A DNA stretch of 41,142 nt, from NCBI GenBank assembly GCA_903927725.1, contig CAIYOC010000143.1, positions 1 through 41,142 on the forward strand, in the 5' to 3' direction. The stretch comes from an uncultured bacterium (GTDB lineage Bacteria; Planctomycetota; Phycisphaerae; Phycisphaerales; SM1A02). The translations under genes and the position numbers were made by a program. The notes below the pieces were generated by a model. It made no database searches. It was not told the origin of the DNA and saw only the letters and a program-made list of their open reading frames with translations. Below, in pieces: positions 17,306-24,766 of the stretch (position 1 is its first letter; every line of letters starts with the position of its first letter).

Positions 17306-18396
17306 GCGCATCGACGACCACGGACCTCGGCTCACTCCCACAGGCGTGGCCGCTGCCGACCACGCCCCGACCGATCACGATCATCGGTGCCGGCTCGATC
17401 GTCGCCGATGCGCACCTACCGGCCTACCGGGCGCTCGGCTTCACGGTCGAGGCGATCGTGGATCCTGATCTCGACCGCGCGAAGGCGCTGGCCGACCGTT
17501 GGGGCATCGACCGCGCTGCAGCCAATCTTGCACCATCCACTTGGCATGCCGACACGATCTTCGACGTCGCGGTGCCGCCGCAAGCGCTCGACGACGTGCT
17601 CGCTGCGCTGCCTGTCGGTGCCGCTGCACTCGTGCAGAAGCCCCTCGGGCTGGATCTCGCGCATGCCACGCGCTTGCGGCGCCTGGCGCGCGAACGCGGA
17701 CTGCGCGCTGCCATGAACTTCCAGCTGCGCTTCGCACCATCGATGATCGCCCTGGCGCACCTCGTGCGCTCGGGCGCACTCGGCACGCTGACCGACCTCG
17801 AGGTCCGCGTCACGTGCTCGATGCCGTGGCACCAGTGGCCGTTCCTGAAGTCGCTCGAGCGGATCGAGTTCACGCAGCACTCGATCCACTACCTCGACCT
17901 GCTGCGATCGCTCGCGGGCGAGCCGCGCCAGGTCTGGGCGCGGGCGGTGCCTCACCCCGAGAGCGGCGGCCTGTCGGCCACGCGATCAAGCGCGATCCTG
18001 GACTTCGGCGAGCACATCCGCTGCACGCTCTCGATGAACCACCACCACGCGCATGGCCCGCGCCATGAAGCCAGCGAGCTGCGCGTCGAGGGCACGCGCG
18101 GCGCCGCGGTGGCGCGCATGGGCGTAAACCTCGACTATCCCGTTGGGCAGCCCGATGCGCTCGAGGTCGCCGTCGATGGACAGCCGTGGCGGACCGTGCC
18201 GCTCGTCGGCTCGTGGTTCCCCACGGCGTTCCGTGGACCGATGTGCAACCTCCAGCGCTTCGTCGCCGGCGAAGACGCGGCGCTCGTGAGCCCACTCGAC
18301 GATGCATGGCGCTCCATGCAAGTCGTCGAGGCGCTGTACGAATCGAGCGACCACGGCGGCACGCCGCTGCCCGCCGATCCGGATGCGGCGCCATGA
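17302..18396 (+). CDS. Cytoplasmic Gfo/Idh/MocA family oxidoreductase, candidate L-fucose dehydrogenase
   Basis: The 364-residue NAD(P)-dependent oxidoreductase has no signal peptide. It has an N-terminal Rossmann nucleotide site (ITIIGAGSIVADAHLPAYRALGF) and the active-site loop ALVQKPLGLDL, where Gln replaces the Glu of the usual EKP; the catalytic Lys is kept. A His-rich helix (FTQHSIHYLDLLRSLAG) supplies the expected active-site His. The C-terminal domain has the usual open beta sheet. It lies between importer and lactonase genes and overlaps each by 4 nt. The operon encodes a lactonase and L-fuconate dehydratase but no short-chain L-fucose dehydrogenase, so this protein is a good candidate for oxidising L-fucose to its lactone. 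That role is inferred from position only. The frame is open upstream to 17266, but the ATGA overlap marks the start. Confidence 0.85.
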   Translation: MSASTTTDLGSLPQAWPLPTTPRPITIIGAGSIVADAHLPAYRALGFTVEAIVDPDLDRAKALADRWGIDRAAANLAPSTWHADTIFDVAVPPQALDDVLAALPVGAAALVQKPLGLDLAHATRLRRLARERGLRAAMNFQLRFAPSMIALAHLVRSGALGTLTDLEVRVTCSMPWHQWPFLKSLERIEFTQHSIHYLDLLRSLAGEPRQVWARAVPHPESGGLSATRSSAILDFGEHIRCTLSMNHHHAHGPRHEASELRVEGTRGAAVARMGVNLDYPVGQPDALEVAVDGQPWRTVPLVGSWFPTAFRGPMCNLQRFVAGEDAALVSPLDDAWRSMQVVEALYESSDHGGTPLPADPDAAP

Positions 18397-19259
18397 CCCA
18401 CCGTCGCATCGACAGCCACCAGCACTTCTGGCGGCGCTCGCGTGGCGACTACCACTGGCTCACGCCATCCATGACGGCGCTCTGGCACGACTTCGAGCCC
18501 GACCAGCTGCGACCGCACCTCCTCGCCCGCGGCATCAGCGGCTGCATCGCGGTCCAGGCGGCGGAAAGCGTGGAGGAATCCCTCTTCCTGCTCGACCATT
18601 CGCGGCAGCATCCATGGATCGAGGGCGTCGTCGGCTGGGTCGACCTGCGTTCGCCGACCGCGATCGCCGACCTCACGCGCCTGCGCACGCATGGCCCGCT
18701 CGTCGGCATCCGGCCGATGCTGCAGGATCATGCGGATGACCGCTGGATTCTCGATGCACGCTGCCAGCCTGCGCTCGCGTGGATGGCCACGCACGGCATT
18801 CGTTTCGATGCGCTCGTGCGACCGCACCAGCTCGGGGCGATCGCGCGGCTGATGGATCGCTACCCGACGCTGCGCGTGGTCGTCGACCACATGGCCAAGC
18901 CATCGATCGCCCTTGGTCGCGACTGGCCCGAATCAGGCCCGTGGTTGCGCGGACTGCAGGGGCTCGCGCAGCGCGGTGCGTACATCAAGCTCAGCGGCGC
19001 GCTGACCGAAGCCAAGCCCGGCGCCGGGGCTCGCGACCTGCGGCCATTCGTGGACCCGGTGCTCGAAGCCTTCGGCCCATCACGCACCATGTGGGGCAGC
19101 GACTGGCCGGTCGTGCTCGGCGCCTCGAGCTACGCCCACTGGGACACGATCACGCAGGACCTGCTGGTCGGGATGCGCACCGCCGACCGCGAGCAGGTGC
19201 TCGGTGCATCCTGTGCACGCTTCTACGGCCTTCCCGAAACGACCCCCTCCTCGCCATGA
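18393..19259 (+). CDS. L-fuconolactonase-type amidohydrolase
   Basis: The 288-residue TIM-barrel hydrolase is of the amidohydrolase-2 family (COG3618 type), which includes L-fucono-1,5-lactonase. It opens the sugar lactone to L-fuconate. Seen: the metal-binding HxH region RIDSHQHFWR at the N-terminus followed by YHWL, then GCIAVQAAESVEES, GVVGWVDLRS, LVGIRPMLQDH, VVDHMAKP, AYIKLSGALTEA, and the terminal MWGSDWPV with the catalytic-type Asp. The start overlaps the oxidoreductase stop (ATGA), and the stop overlaps the fucD start. Position directly before fuconate dehydratase supports a lactonase role; a related lactone substrate is also possible. Confidence 0.88.
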   Translation: MTHRRIDSHQHFWRRSRGDYHWLTPSMTALWHDFEPDQLRPHLLARGISGCIAVQAAESVEESLFLLDHSRQHPWIEGVVGWVDLRSPTAIADLTRLRTHGPLVGIRPMLQDHADDRWILDARCQPALAWMATHGIRFDALVRPHQLGAIARLMDRYPTLRVVVDHMAKPSIALGRDWPESGPWLRGLQGLAQRGAYIKLSGALTEAKPGAGARDLRPFVDPVLEAFGPSRTMWGSDWPVVLGASSYAHWDTITQDLLVGMRTADREQVLGASCARFYGLPETTPSSP

Positions 19260-20575
19260 CCATGCCCACCATCACGTCACTTGAGGTTCTCGATGTCCGC
19301 TTCCCCACGAGCGATCACCTGGATGGCTCCGATGCGGTGCATACCGATCCCGACTATTCGGCGGCCTACGTGATCCTGCGCACGGATGCCGCGGGCCTCG
19401 AGGGGCACGGCCTCGCCTTCACGATCGGTCGCGGCACCGAGGTCTGCGTCGCCGCCGTGCGCGCGCTCGAGCCCTTCGTGGTCGGTCGCTCGCTCGCGTC
19501 GATCACGGCGAACTTTGCGGGCGTCTGGCGCGCGCGCACCAACGAATCGCAGCTGCGGTGGATCGGCCCGGAGAAGGGCGTGCTGCACCTGGCCACCGCG
19601 GCCGTCATCAACGCCGTGTGGGACCTGTGGGCCAAGGAGCGCGGCCTGCCGCTCTGGCGCCTGCTCTGCGAGCTCACGCCCGAGGAGTTCGTGGCGTGCA
19701 TCGACTTCCGCTACCTGACCGATGCCCTCACGCCCGAGCAAGCGCTCGCGATCCTGCGCGAAGGCGAGGCCGGGAAGCGCGAGCGCATCGCCGAACTCGA
19801 GGCGCACGGCTATCCCGCGTACACCACCAGCGCCGGCTGGCTCGGCTACGACGACGCCAAGATCCGCCGGCTCTGCCGCGAGGGGATCGCCGCGGGCTGG
19901 AACCACTTCAAGCTCAAGGTCGGCGCGGACCTGGCGGATGACATCCGTCGCTGCGCGATCGTGCGCGAAGAGATCGGGCCGAACCGCAAGCTCATGGTCG
20001 ATGCGAACCAGCGCTGGGACGTGCCGGTCGCCATCGAGTGGATGCGCCACCTTGCACGATTCGATCCCTGGTGGATCGAGGAGCCGACCTCGCCCGATGA
20101 TGTCCTGGGCCATGCCACGATCGCCCGCGCGGTCGCGCCGATCGGCGTGGCCACCGGCGAGCAGTGTCAGAACCGCGTGATCTTCAAGCAATTGCTTCAG
20201 GCCGAGGCGATCCGCTTCTGCCAGATCGATGCGTGCCGCCTCGGCGGCGTGAACGAGGTGCTCGCCGTGATGCTCCTGGCCAAGCGCTTCGGCGTCCCCT
20301 GCTGCCCGCACGCCGGCGGCGTCGGGCTGTGCGAGTACGTGAACCACCTCATCATGGTCGATCACGCGCGCATCGCCTGCTCGCACGAGGGCCACGTGGC
20401 GGAGTGGGTCGACCACCTGCATGAGCACTTCGAGTCGCCCTGCGTCGTCCGCAACGGCCGCTACATGCCGCCGACGGCGCCCGGTTACGGCATCACGATG
20501 AAACGAGCCTCGCTGGATGCACACACGTTCCCCGACGGACCGATCTGGTCAGCACGGCGTGCGGCCAAGCGGTGA
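19256..20575 (+). CDS. fucD: L-fuconate dehydratase
   Basis: The 439-residue protein is an enolase-superfamily enzyme that removes water from L-fuconate to give 2-keto-3-deoxy-L-fuconate, the third step of the non-phosphorylative fucose route. The sequence follows known L-fuconate dehydratases closely: the base motif HFKLKVGADL (Lys-x-Lys), metal ligands in MVDANQRWD, WWIEEPTSPDD and GVATGEQCQNR, and the acidic-side His in CPHAGGVGLCEYVNHL. The long N-terminal capping domain (VHTDPDYSAAYVILRTD, FTIGRGTEVCVAAV) is also typical. The ATG at 19256 overlaps the lactonase stop by 4 nt; an ATG 6 nt later is an alternative. No aldolase or 2-keto-3-deoxy-L-fuconate dehydrogenase follows; the next gene is convergent. 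Confidence 0.96.
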   Translation: MTMPTITSLEVLDVRFPTSDHLDGSDAVHTDPDYSAAYVILRTDAAGLEGHGLAFTIGRGTEVCVAAVRALEPFVVGRSLASITANFAGVWRARTNESQLRWIGPEKGVLHLATAAVINAVWDLWAKERGLPLWRLLCELTPEEFVACIDFRYLTDALTPEQALAILREGEAGKRERIAELEAHGYPAYTTSAGWLGYDDAKIRRLCREGIAAGWNHFKLKVGADLADDIRRCAIVREEIGPNRKLMVDANQRWDVPVAIEWMRHLARFDPWWIEEPTSPDDVLGHATIARAVAPIGVATGEQCQNRVIFKQLLQAEAIRFCQIDACRLGGVNEVLAVMLLAKRFGVPCCPHAGGVGLCEYVNHLIMVDHARIACSHEGHVAEWVDHLHEHFESPCVVRNGRYMPPTAPGYGITMKRASLDAHTFPDGPIWSARRAAKR

Positions 20576-20646
20576 AGCAGCGCAGCGGCGCACACAGCCC
20601 CGCCCGAGCGACGATGCCACGAGCAGGACGCACGCTGGACCTTCAG

Positions 20647-21918
20647 TCAAAACTCAATCTGAATCCTGATCGTTCCGATCAGGGCATCGTCGACGGTGGC
20701 GCCCTCGCCGCCGCCCGGCGTGCCGATCCACTGCAGATCAGGCTGCAGCGTGATGCCGTGCGGCAGCGAGATCAGGTAGAAGGCCTCGAGCACGCTCTCC
20801 TGCCCACCGGTCGATCCGAGCCGATTGACGTAGACGGCCGGATCGTCTGCGAACTCCGTCACCCCCGCGAGCACGCCCCATTGGTCGTTGGGGCGACCCG
20901 GCAGCGGAGCCGAGCAGATGGCACCGACCGCCAGGCTGAGGTCGGCCGCGTCGCTCGCGGGCGCCGACCACCCGAACTGCGCGAACGCGTCCCAGCGTGA
21001 CCCCTGGTCATCGGGCGCATGCAGCGCGTGCGTCAGCGTGGCGAACACACCGCCGGCGTCGTCATCGATCGCGCCGGCGTTTCCCGTGGTCAGCAGCGTC
21101 TGTCCACCCTGGAACCAGCCGCCCACCGTGAACGTGCCGGCCCAAGACTGCTCACCGACGGTCCAGGCGGGGCCACCTTGCGCGATCCAGTACGGCCCCG
21201 AGTGTCCATCGAACATGCCCGCAGGGCCTCGGTTGCCGGTGCGTGGTCCGTTCTGGCCAGTCGCCGGGTCGTAGGCCGCATTCGATCCATCGAAAACGCC
21301 CGCACGCGCCGACCACCCACGCAGTCCCTCGTCATCGAGCCCGCTCCACGACACCACCGCACCCATGGCCGGATTGGGGTACGTGGGCATGGTCACCAGC
21401 ATCGTCGCGGGCATGGAGTCGGCCGTGTTGAGGAACGGTCCGGCATTGGGCACGGTCGCGAACATCCGGTTCGCATCGATCTTGCCCAGCATGATCGCCA
21501 GCGAGCCTTCGGCGATCGTCTGCTGCCACCAGAGTTCGCTGAGCTGGAAGATCTCCTCGCCGATCGCAGGATTGATCGCATCCCATCCCCACCAGTCCCC
21601 CACCTGCGTCGGTGAATCGCCGAACCAATCCCACCATTGCAGGCTCGCGAAGACCTCGGCACCAGGCAGGACTCCAAGTCGCTCGAGGTTGGCCGTCACC
21701 GCGACATCGATCAAGGCTTGGCCGATCGACGGGCTGCCGATGCCGCCCGAGACCTTCGACAGGTCCATCGTCGCGAGCACGAGCGCATCGATGCCCTGCT
21801 CGCTCAGCCGACGACGCCACGGCAGCGGCTCATCCAGCAGTCGACGATCAAGATCGGGCGAACCCGGAACGACCACGCGCGGCCGCTCGGCCTCGGGCTG
21901 CAGCCCCGGCAGCTGCAT
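20647..21918 (-). CDS. OprB-like carbohydrate porin without a visible signal peptide
   Basis: This is a beta-barrel protein of 423 residues (from ATG 21918) or 450 (from TTG 21999, overlapping abgT by 38 nt). OprB-family features: RRRLSEQGIDALVLATMDLS and VSGG near the start, LIDVAVTANLERL, INPAIGEEIFQLSELWWQQ, LAIMLGKIDANRMFA, GPFLNTADSM, WSARAGVFDGSNA, then alternating strands to the end. The protein ends TIRIQIEF, with the terminal Phe typical of outer-membrane barrels. OprB proteins let sugars cross the outer membrane. Oddly, neither possible N-terminus looks like a signal peptide: it is Pro-rich and acidic, and abgT coding fills the space upstream. Either export works in an unrecognised way or the gene has lost its signal. 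No Shine-Dalgarno is visible at either start. Confidence 0.75.
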   Translation of the reverse strand: MQLPGLQPEAERPRVVVPGSPDLDRRLLDEPLPWRRRLSEQGIDALVLATMDLSKVSGGIGSPSIGQALIDVAVTANLERLGVLPGAEVFASLQWWDWFGDSPTQVGDWWGWDAINPAIGEEIFQLSELWWQQTIAEGSLAIMLGKIDANRMFATVPNAGPFLNTADSMPATMLVTMPTYPNPAMGAVVSWSGLDDEGLRGWSARAGVFDGSNAAYDPATGQNGPRTGNRGPAGMFDGHSGPYWIAQGGPAWTVGEQSWAGTFTVGGWFQGGQTLLTTGNAGAIDDDAGGVFATLTHALHAPDDQGSRWDAFAQFGWSAPASDAADLSLAVGAICSAPLPGRPNDQWGVLAGVTEFADDPAVYVNRLGSTGGQESVLEAFYLISLPHGITLQPDLQWIGTPGGGEGATVDDALIGTIRIQIEF

Positions 21919-21961
21919 CGGCGAGGCCGGCTGCACAATGGCCGGCGGATCCTGGATCGCC

Positions 21962-23512
21962 TCAGGTTCCAAGCGGAATGCCCAGGGCGTTCCACGCAAC
22001 GAGGAACACGGTCCACAGCACCAGCGCCCACATGCAGTACGGCAAGAGCAGCGCGATCAGCGTGCCCAGTCCAGCGTCGGGTTGCCAGCGCCGGATCGCG
22101 ACCAAGATGATCACCAGGTACGCATTCATGGGCGCAATCGGGTTCGTGCAGGAATCTCCCACGCGGTACGCCACCTGCACGAGATCCGGCGACATGCCGG
22201 CGGTGCCGAGCATCGGCACGAGGATCGGTGCGAGGAACGCCCACTTGGCGCTGGCGCTCGAGACGACCAGGTTCAGGATGGCAACCACCACGACAATCGA
22301 TGCAAGCATCGGGCCCTGACCGAAGCCCATCGCCTTGATCAGTTCGCCGCCCTCCACCCCGAGCAGCACCGAGAGGTTCGACTGCTTGAACCAGGCGATC
22401 GTCTGGCCGGCGAAGAACGCGAGCACCAGATATGTGCCCATGCCCGACATCGAGTCACCCATGCGCCTGGCCACGCAGCGGTCGCTCCTGATCTCGCCGC
22501 TCACGAGCCCGAACGCCACGCCGGGCACGAGGAAGAGCAGCATGATCATCGGGACCAGCGCCTCGCTCCACGTCGGCACCGGTCGCCCCGTCGAGTGATG
22601 TGGCACTTCGCCCGTCAACGGACCACCGGGCACGATGGCCATGGCCAAGAGCACCCCGCCCACGACGAGGAACGAGACCAGCGCCATGATGAGCCCACGC
22701 ACTTCGCCAGGCTGCATCACCAGACCGCCGGCATCAAGCCCGCCCTGCTGCACCTGGCGATCGATCGCCGCTCGGTCGAAGCGCGGCGCGACGATCCGCT
22801 CCGTCACCCACCAGCCGATGCCAGTGAGCAGGAACGTCGACGCGATCATGAACAGGTAGTTGCAGGTCGGCAGGACCCGCGCCGCGGGATCGATCGAGCG
22901 CGCCGCCGACTCCGTCAGTCCGGACAGCAAGGGATCGAGGCTCGTGACCATCAGGTTGGCGCTGAACCCGCCGGCCACGCCGAAGGTCGCCGCAGCGATC
23001 CCGACCAGCGGCGATCGACCCGTGAGCGCGAACACCCCGGCCGCGAGCGGCGGCAGCACCACGTAGCCCGCATCGCTCGCGGCACTCGAATTGACGCCGA
23101 TGAAGACGACCACCGGCGAGAGCGCCCAGGCTGGCGTGACCCGCACCAGGAGCTTGAGCAGCGCCGGGAAGAGGCCCGTGCGCTCGGCCACGCCGATCCC
23201 GAGCATGGCAACGAGCACGATGGCCAGCGGCGGGAAGTCGAGAAAGTTCCTGAGCGCGCTGGTCAGGATCCACTTGATGCCCTCGGCATCGACCAGATTG
23301 CGCACGGTGGCCGAGGCACCCGGGGTACGCGGGTCCGCGACGGACCACTCCATGCGCGCGCCGATGAAGCTGAGCGCCAGGACGACCACGCCGAGCATGA
23401 CAAAGAGCGTGGCAGGATCCGGCAGCCGGTTGCCCAGCCGCTCCACCAGGGCCAGCGCGCGCGCCGTCACGCCGCGCTGTGCACCAAGACTCGATCCGCC
23501 GGCTTGCTCCAT
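21962..23512 (-). CDS. AbgT family transporter
   Basis: The 516-residue inner-membrane protein is of the AbgT family, whose members import p-aminobenzoyl-glutamate or export sulfonamides using the proton gradient. Seen: LVERLGNRLPDPATLFVMLGVVVL at the start, RNFLDFPPLAIVLVAMLGIGVAERTGLF, the re-entrant hairpin NSSAASDAGYVVLPPLAAGVF, MGTYLVLAFFAGQTIAWFKQSNL, and the second hairpin NLVVSSASAKWAFLAPILVPM followed by YRVGDSCTNPIAPMNAY. All are AbgT signatures, and length matches. The ATG at 23512 has a perfect AGGAGGT Shine-Dalgarno at 23519-23525, which sets the start; upstream frame opening to 23827 is not coding-like. TACACT at 23538-23543 may be the -10 box. The porin gene follows and is probably co-transcribed. 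Confidence 0.94.
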   Translation of the reverse strand: MEQAGGSSLGAQRGVTARALALVERLGNRLPDPATLFVMLGVVVLALSFIGARMEWSVADPRTPGASATVRNLVDAEGIKWILTSALRNFLDFPPLAIVLVAMLGIGVAERTGLFPALLKLLVRVTPAWALSPVVVFIGVNSSAASDAGYVVLPPLAAGVFALTGRSPLVGIAAATFGVAGGFSANLMVTSLDPLLSGLTESAARSIDPAARVLPTCNYLFMIASTFLLTGIGWWVTERIVAPRFDRAAIDRQVQQGGLDAGGLVMQPGEVRGLIMALVSFLVVGGVLLAMAIVPGGPLTGEVPHHSTGRPVPTWSEALVPMIMLLFLVPGVAFGLVSGEIRSDRCVARRMGDSMSGMGTYLVLAFFAGQTIAWFKQSNLSVLLGVEGGELIKAMGFGQGPMLASIVVVVAILNLVVSSASAKWAFLAPILVPMLGTAGMSPDLVQVAYRVGDSCTNPIAPMNAYLVIILVAIRRWQPDAGLGTLIALLLPYCMWALVLWTVFLVAWNALGIPLGT

Positions 23513-23518
23513 CGCAGG

Positions 23519-23525
23519 ACCTCCT
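23519..23525 (-). promoter_or_regulatory. Strong Shine-Dalgarno (AGGAGGT) of abgT
   Basis: AGGAGGT is a full match to the anti-Shine-Dalgarno core and ends 6 nt before the ATG at 23512. It decides the start of abgT against longer frame openings. Confidence 0.8.
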
Positions 23526-23537
23526 ATGGGTCCGGCG

Positions 23538-23543
23538 AGTGTA
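23538..23543 (-). promoter_or_regulatory. Candidate -10 hexamer (TACACT) for abgT, with a leader
   Basis: TACACT on the minus strand lies 25 nt before the abgT ATG at 23512. A start of transcription about 7 nt downstream would leave a short leader that contains the AGGAGGT Shine-Dalgarno at 23519-23525. This is an SD-led counterpart to the leaderless genes. Confidence 0.45.
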
Positions 23544-23653
23544 GTCCTGCGCTTGGAGCGCGAAGTTGAATGCTGCGGGGTTGATCGAGCCGATGACGGG
23601 AGTTCCGGTCTGTGTGCGCGCCGCCGATCATCACGTTCATCGAGGAGAACCCC

Positions 23654-24724
23654 ATGCACGGATTGCGTGGACCGTCGTTGTCCGCATGCCTGGTTGCCAT
23701 CGCTTGGTCCACTGCAGCCGCTGCACCGCCGCCGCGAAGCGGCGTCTGGTGGGACCAGTCGTTGTGTCCCGAGCTGCGGACCAAGGAGGATGCACCGCGG
23801 GTCTGGCAAGCCGTAACGGCGAACCACGCCATGCGCGGCAAGCCGCCCGAGCCCGGCACCGATCTGAAGGAGAATCCCGAGGCCATGACGCTGGCGCAGT
23901 GGGCGGCATCGGGCTGGGAGCCGTACTCCACGTTCGATCTCGCTGCGCAGGGCTGGTTCGAGATCCTCGGAAGCTTGACCACGACCGTTCCCCTGCTGCG
24001 CGAGCCGACTGCCTCCGCGCTCGATCCCTCCGAGTTCGCGGCGGTCGCACTCGGCGCCTTCAATGATGGGCTCACCCGCGTCAAGACGCCCAAGGCGTCC
24101 TCACCGCCCGAATCGGGTGGCCCATCGATCGAGTTTGCAGAAGGCGGATTCGATCATCGACTGGACCTCATGGCGGTCGGCGACCTCAACGGCGACGGCT
24201 GGCAGGACTGGCTCATCCGCCACGGCGCGCGGGCGCAGGGCGGGACCATGGGGCTCAGCAGCGTGGTCCTCGTGACCCGCCGCGGGAACGGGCCGTTGGT
24301 CGACATCACCAACCAACTCCCTGAGCCGAAGACGGGCCCAGCTGGCCTGGCATCATGGCAGATGGCCAAGGCAGCGCTGCCCGCGTGGCCGGAAGGCAAG
24401 CCCCGCGCCTTCACCGGCGCGATCACGGTCGACGGCAAGCAGCTCGGGATCACGATGACGCTCACGTGCTCCAACACGTTGCTCGGCGGCACCTACCGCT
24501 ACGACCATGTTGGCAAGGACATTCCGCTCGCCGGCTCAGTCGGTGCAGGCGGCTCGCTGTGCCTGCACGAGTTCCCTGGGCCAGGCGTGGGCAAAGCCAG
24601 ATTCGAACTCAACCGGACCGACGCGGGCACATGGGCCGGGACATGGGACAACCTCTTCCCCGGCGACATGCATGCCGAGGGCCCTTTGCGCGAAGGATCC
24701 GTCACGCTCGCGCCGAAGCGCTGA
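23654..24724 (+). CDS. Secreted protein of unknown function with an FG-GAP-like motif
   Basis: I do not recognise this 356-residue protein. It has a signal peptide (MHGLRGPSLSACLVAIAWST, with cleavage after AAAA). The mature start has a run with paired Trp and Cys (SGVWWDQSLCPEL). Near residue 177 the segment LMAVGDLNGDGWQDWLIRHGA resembles one FG-GAP repeat, a calcium-binding loop (DLNGDGWQD) found in integrin-type propellers; only one copy is clear. The C-terminal third is beta-rich, with GTYRYDHVGKDIPLAGS and GTWAGTWDNLFPGDMHAEG, resembling small lipocalin-like or modification-type beta domains. GAGGAG at 23642-23647, 6 nt before the ATG, supports the start. It is divergent from abgT and convergent with the helicase gene. 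The function is not known. Confidence 0.8.
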   Translation: MHGLRGPSLSACLVAIAWSTAAAAPPPRSGVWWDQSLCPELRTKEDAPRVWQAVTANHAMRGKPPEPGTDLKENPEAMTLAQWAASGWEPYSTFDLAAQGWFEILGSLTTTVPLLREPTASALDPSEFAAVALGAFNDGLTRVKTPKASSPPESGGPSIEFAEGGFDHRLDLMAVGDLNGDGWQDWLIRHGARAQGGTMGLSSVVLVTRRGNGPLVDITNQLPEPKTGPAGLASWQMAKAALPAWPEGKPRAFTGAITVDGKQLGITMTLTCSNTLLGGTYRYDHVGKDIPLAGSVGAGGSLCLHEFPGPGVGKARFELNRTDAGTWAGTWDNLFPGDMHAEGPLREGSVTLAPKR

Positions 24725-24766
24725 GCGGACGGCACCACTCGGTTGATCCGAAGCCTTGGCGCTCAC

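Noticed and set aside
21365..23569. A 734-codon plus-strand open frame antisense to abgT and the porin gene
   Set aside because: The translation is low-complexity, rich in His and Arg, and it lies opposite two recognisable genes.
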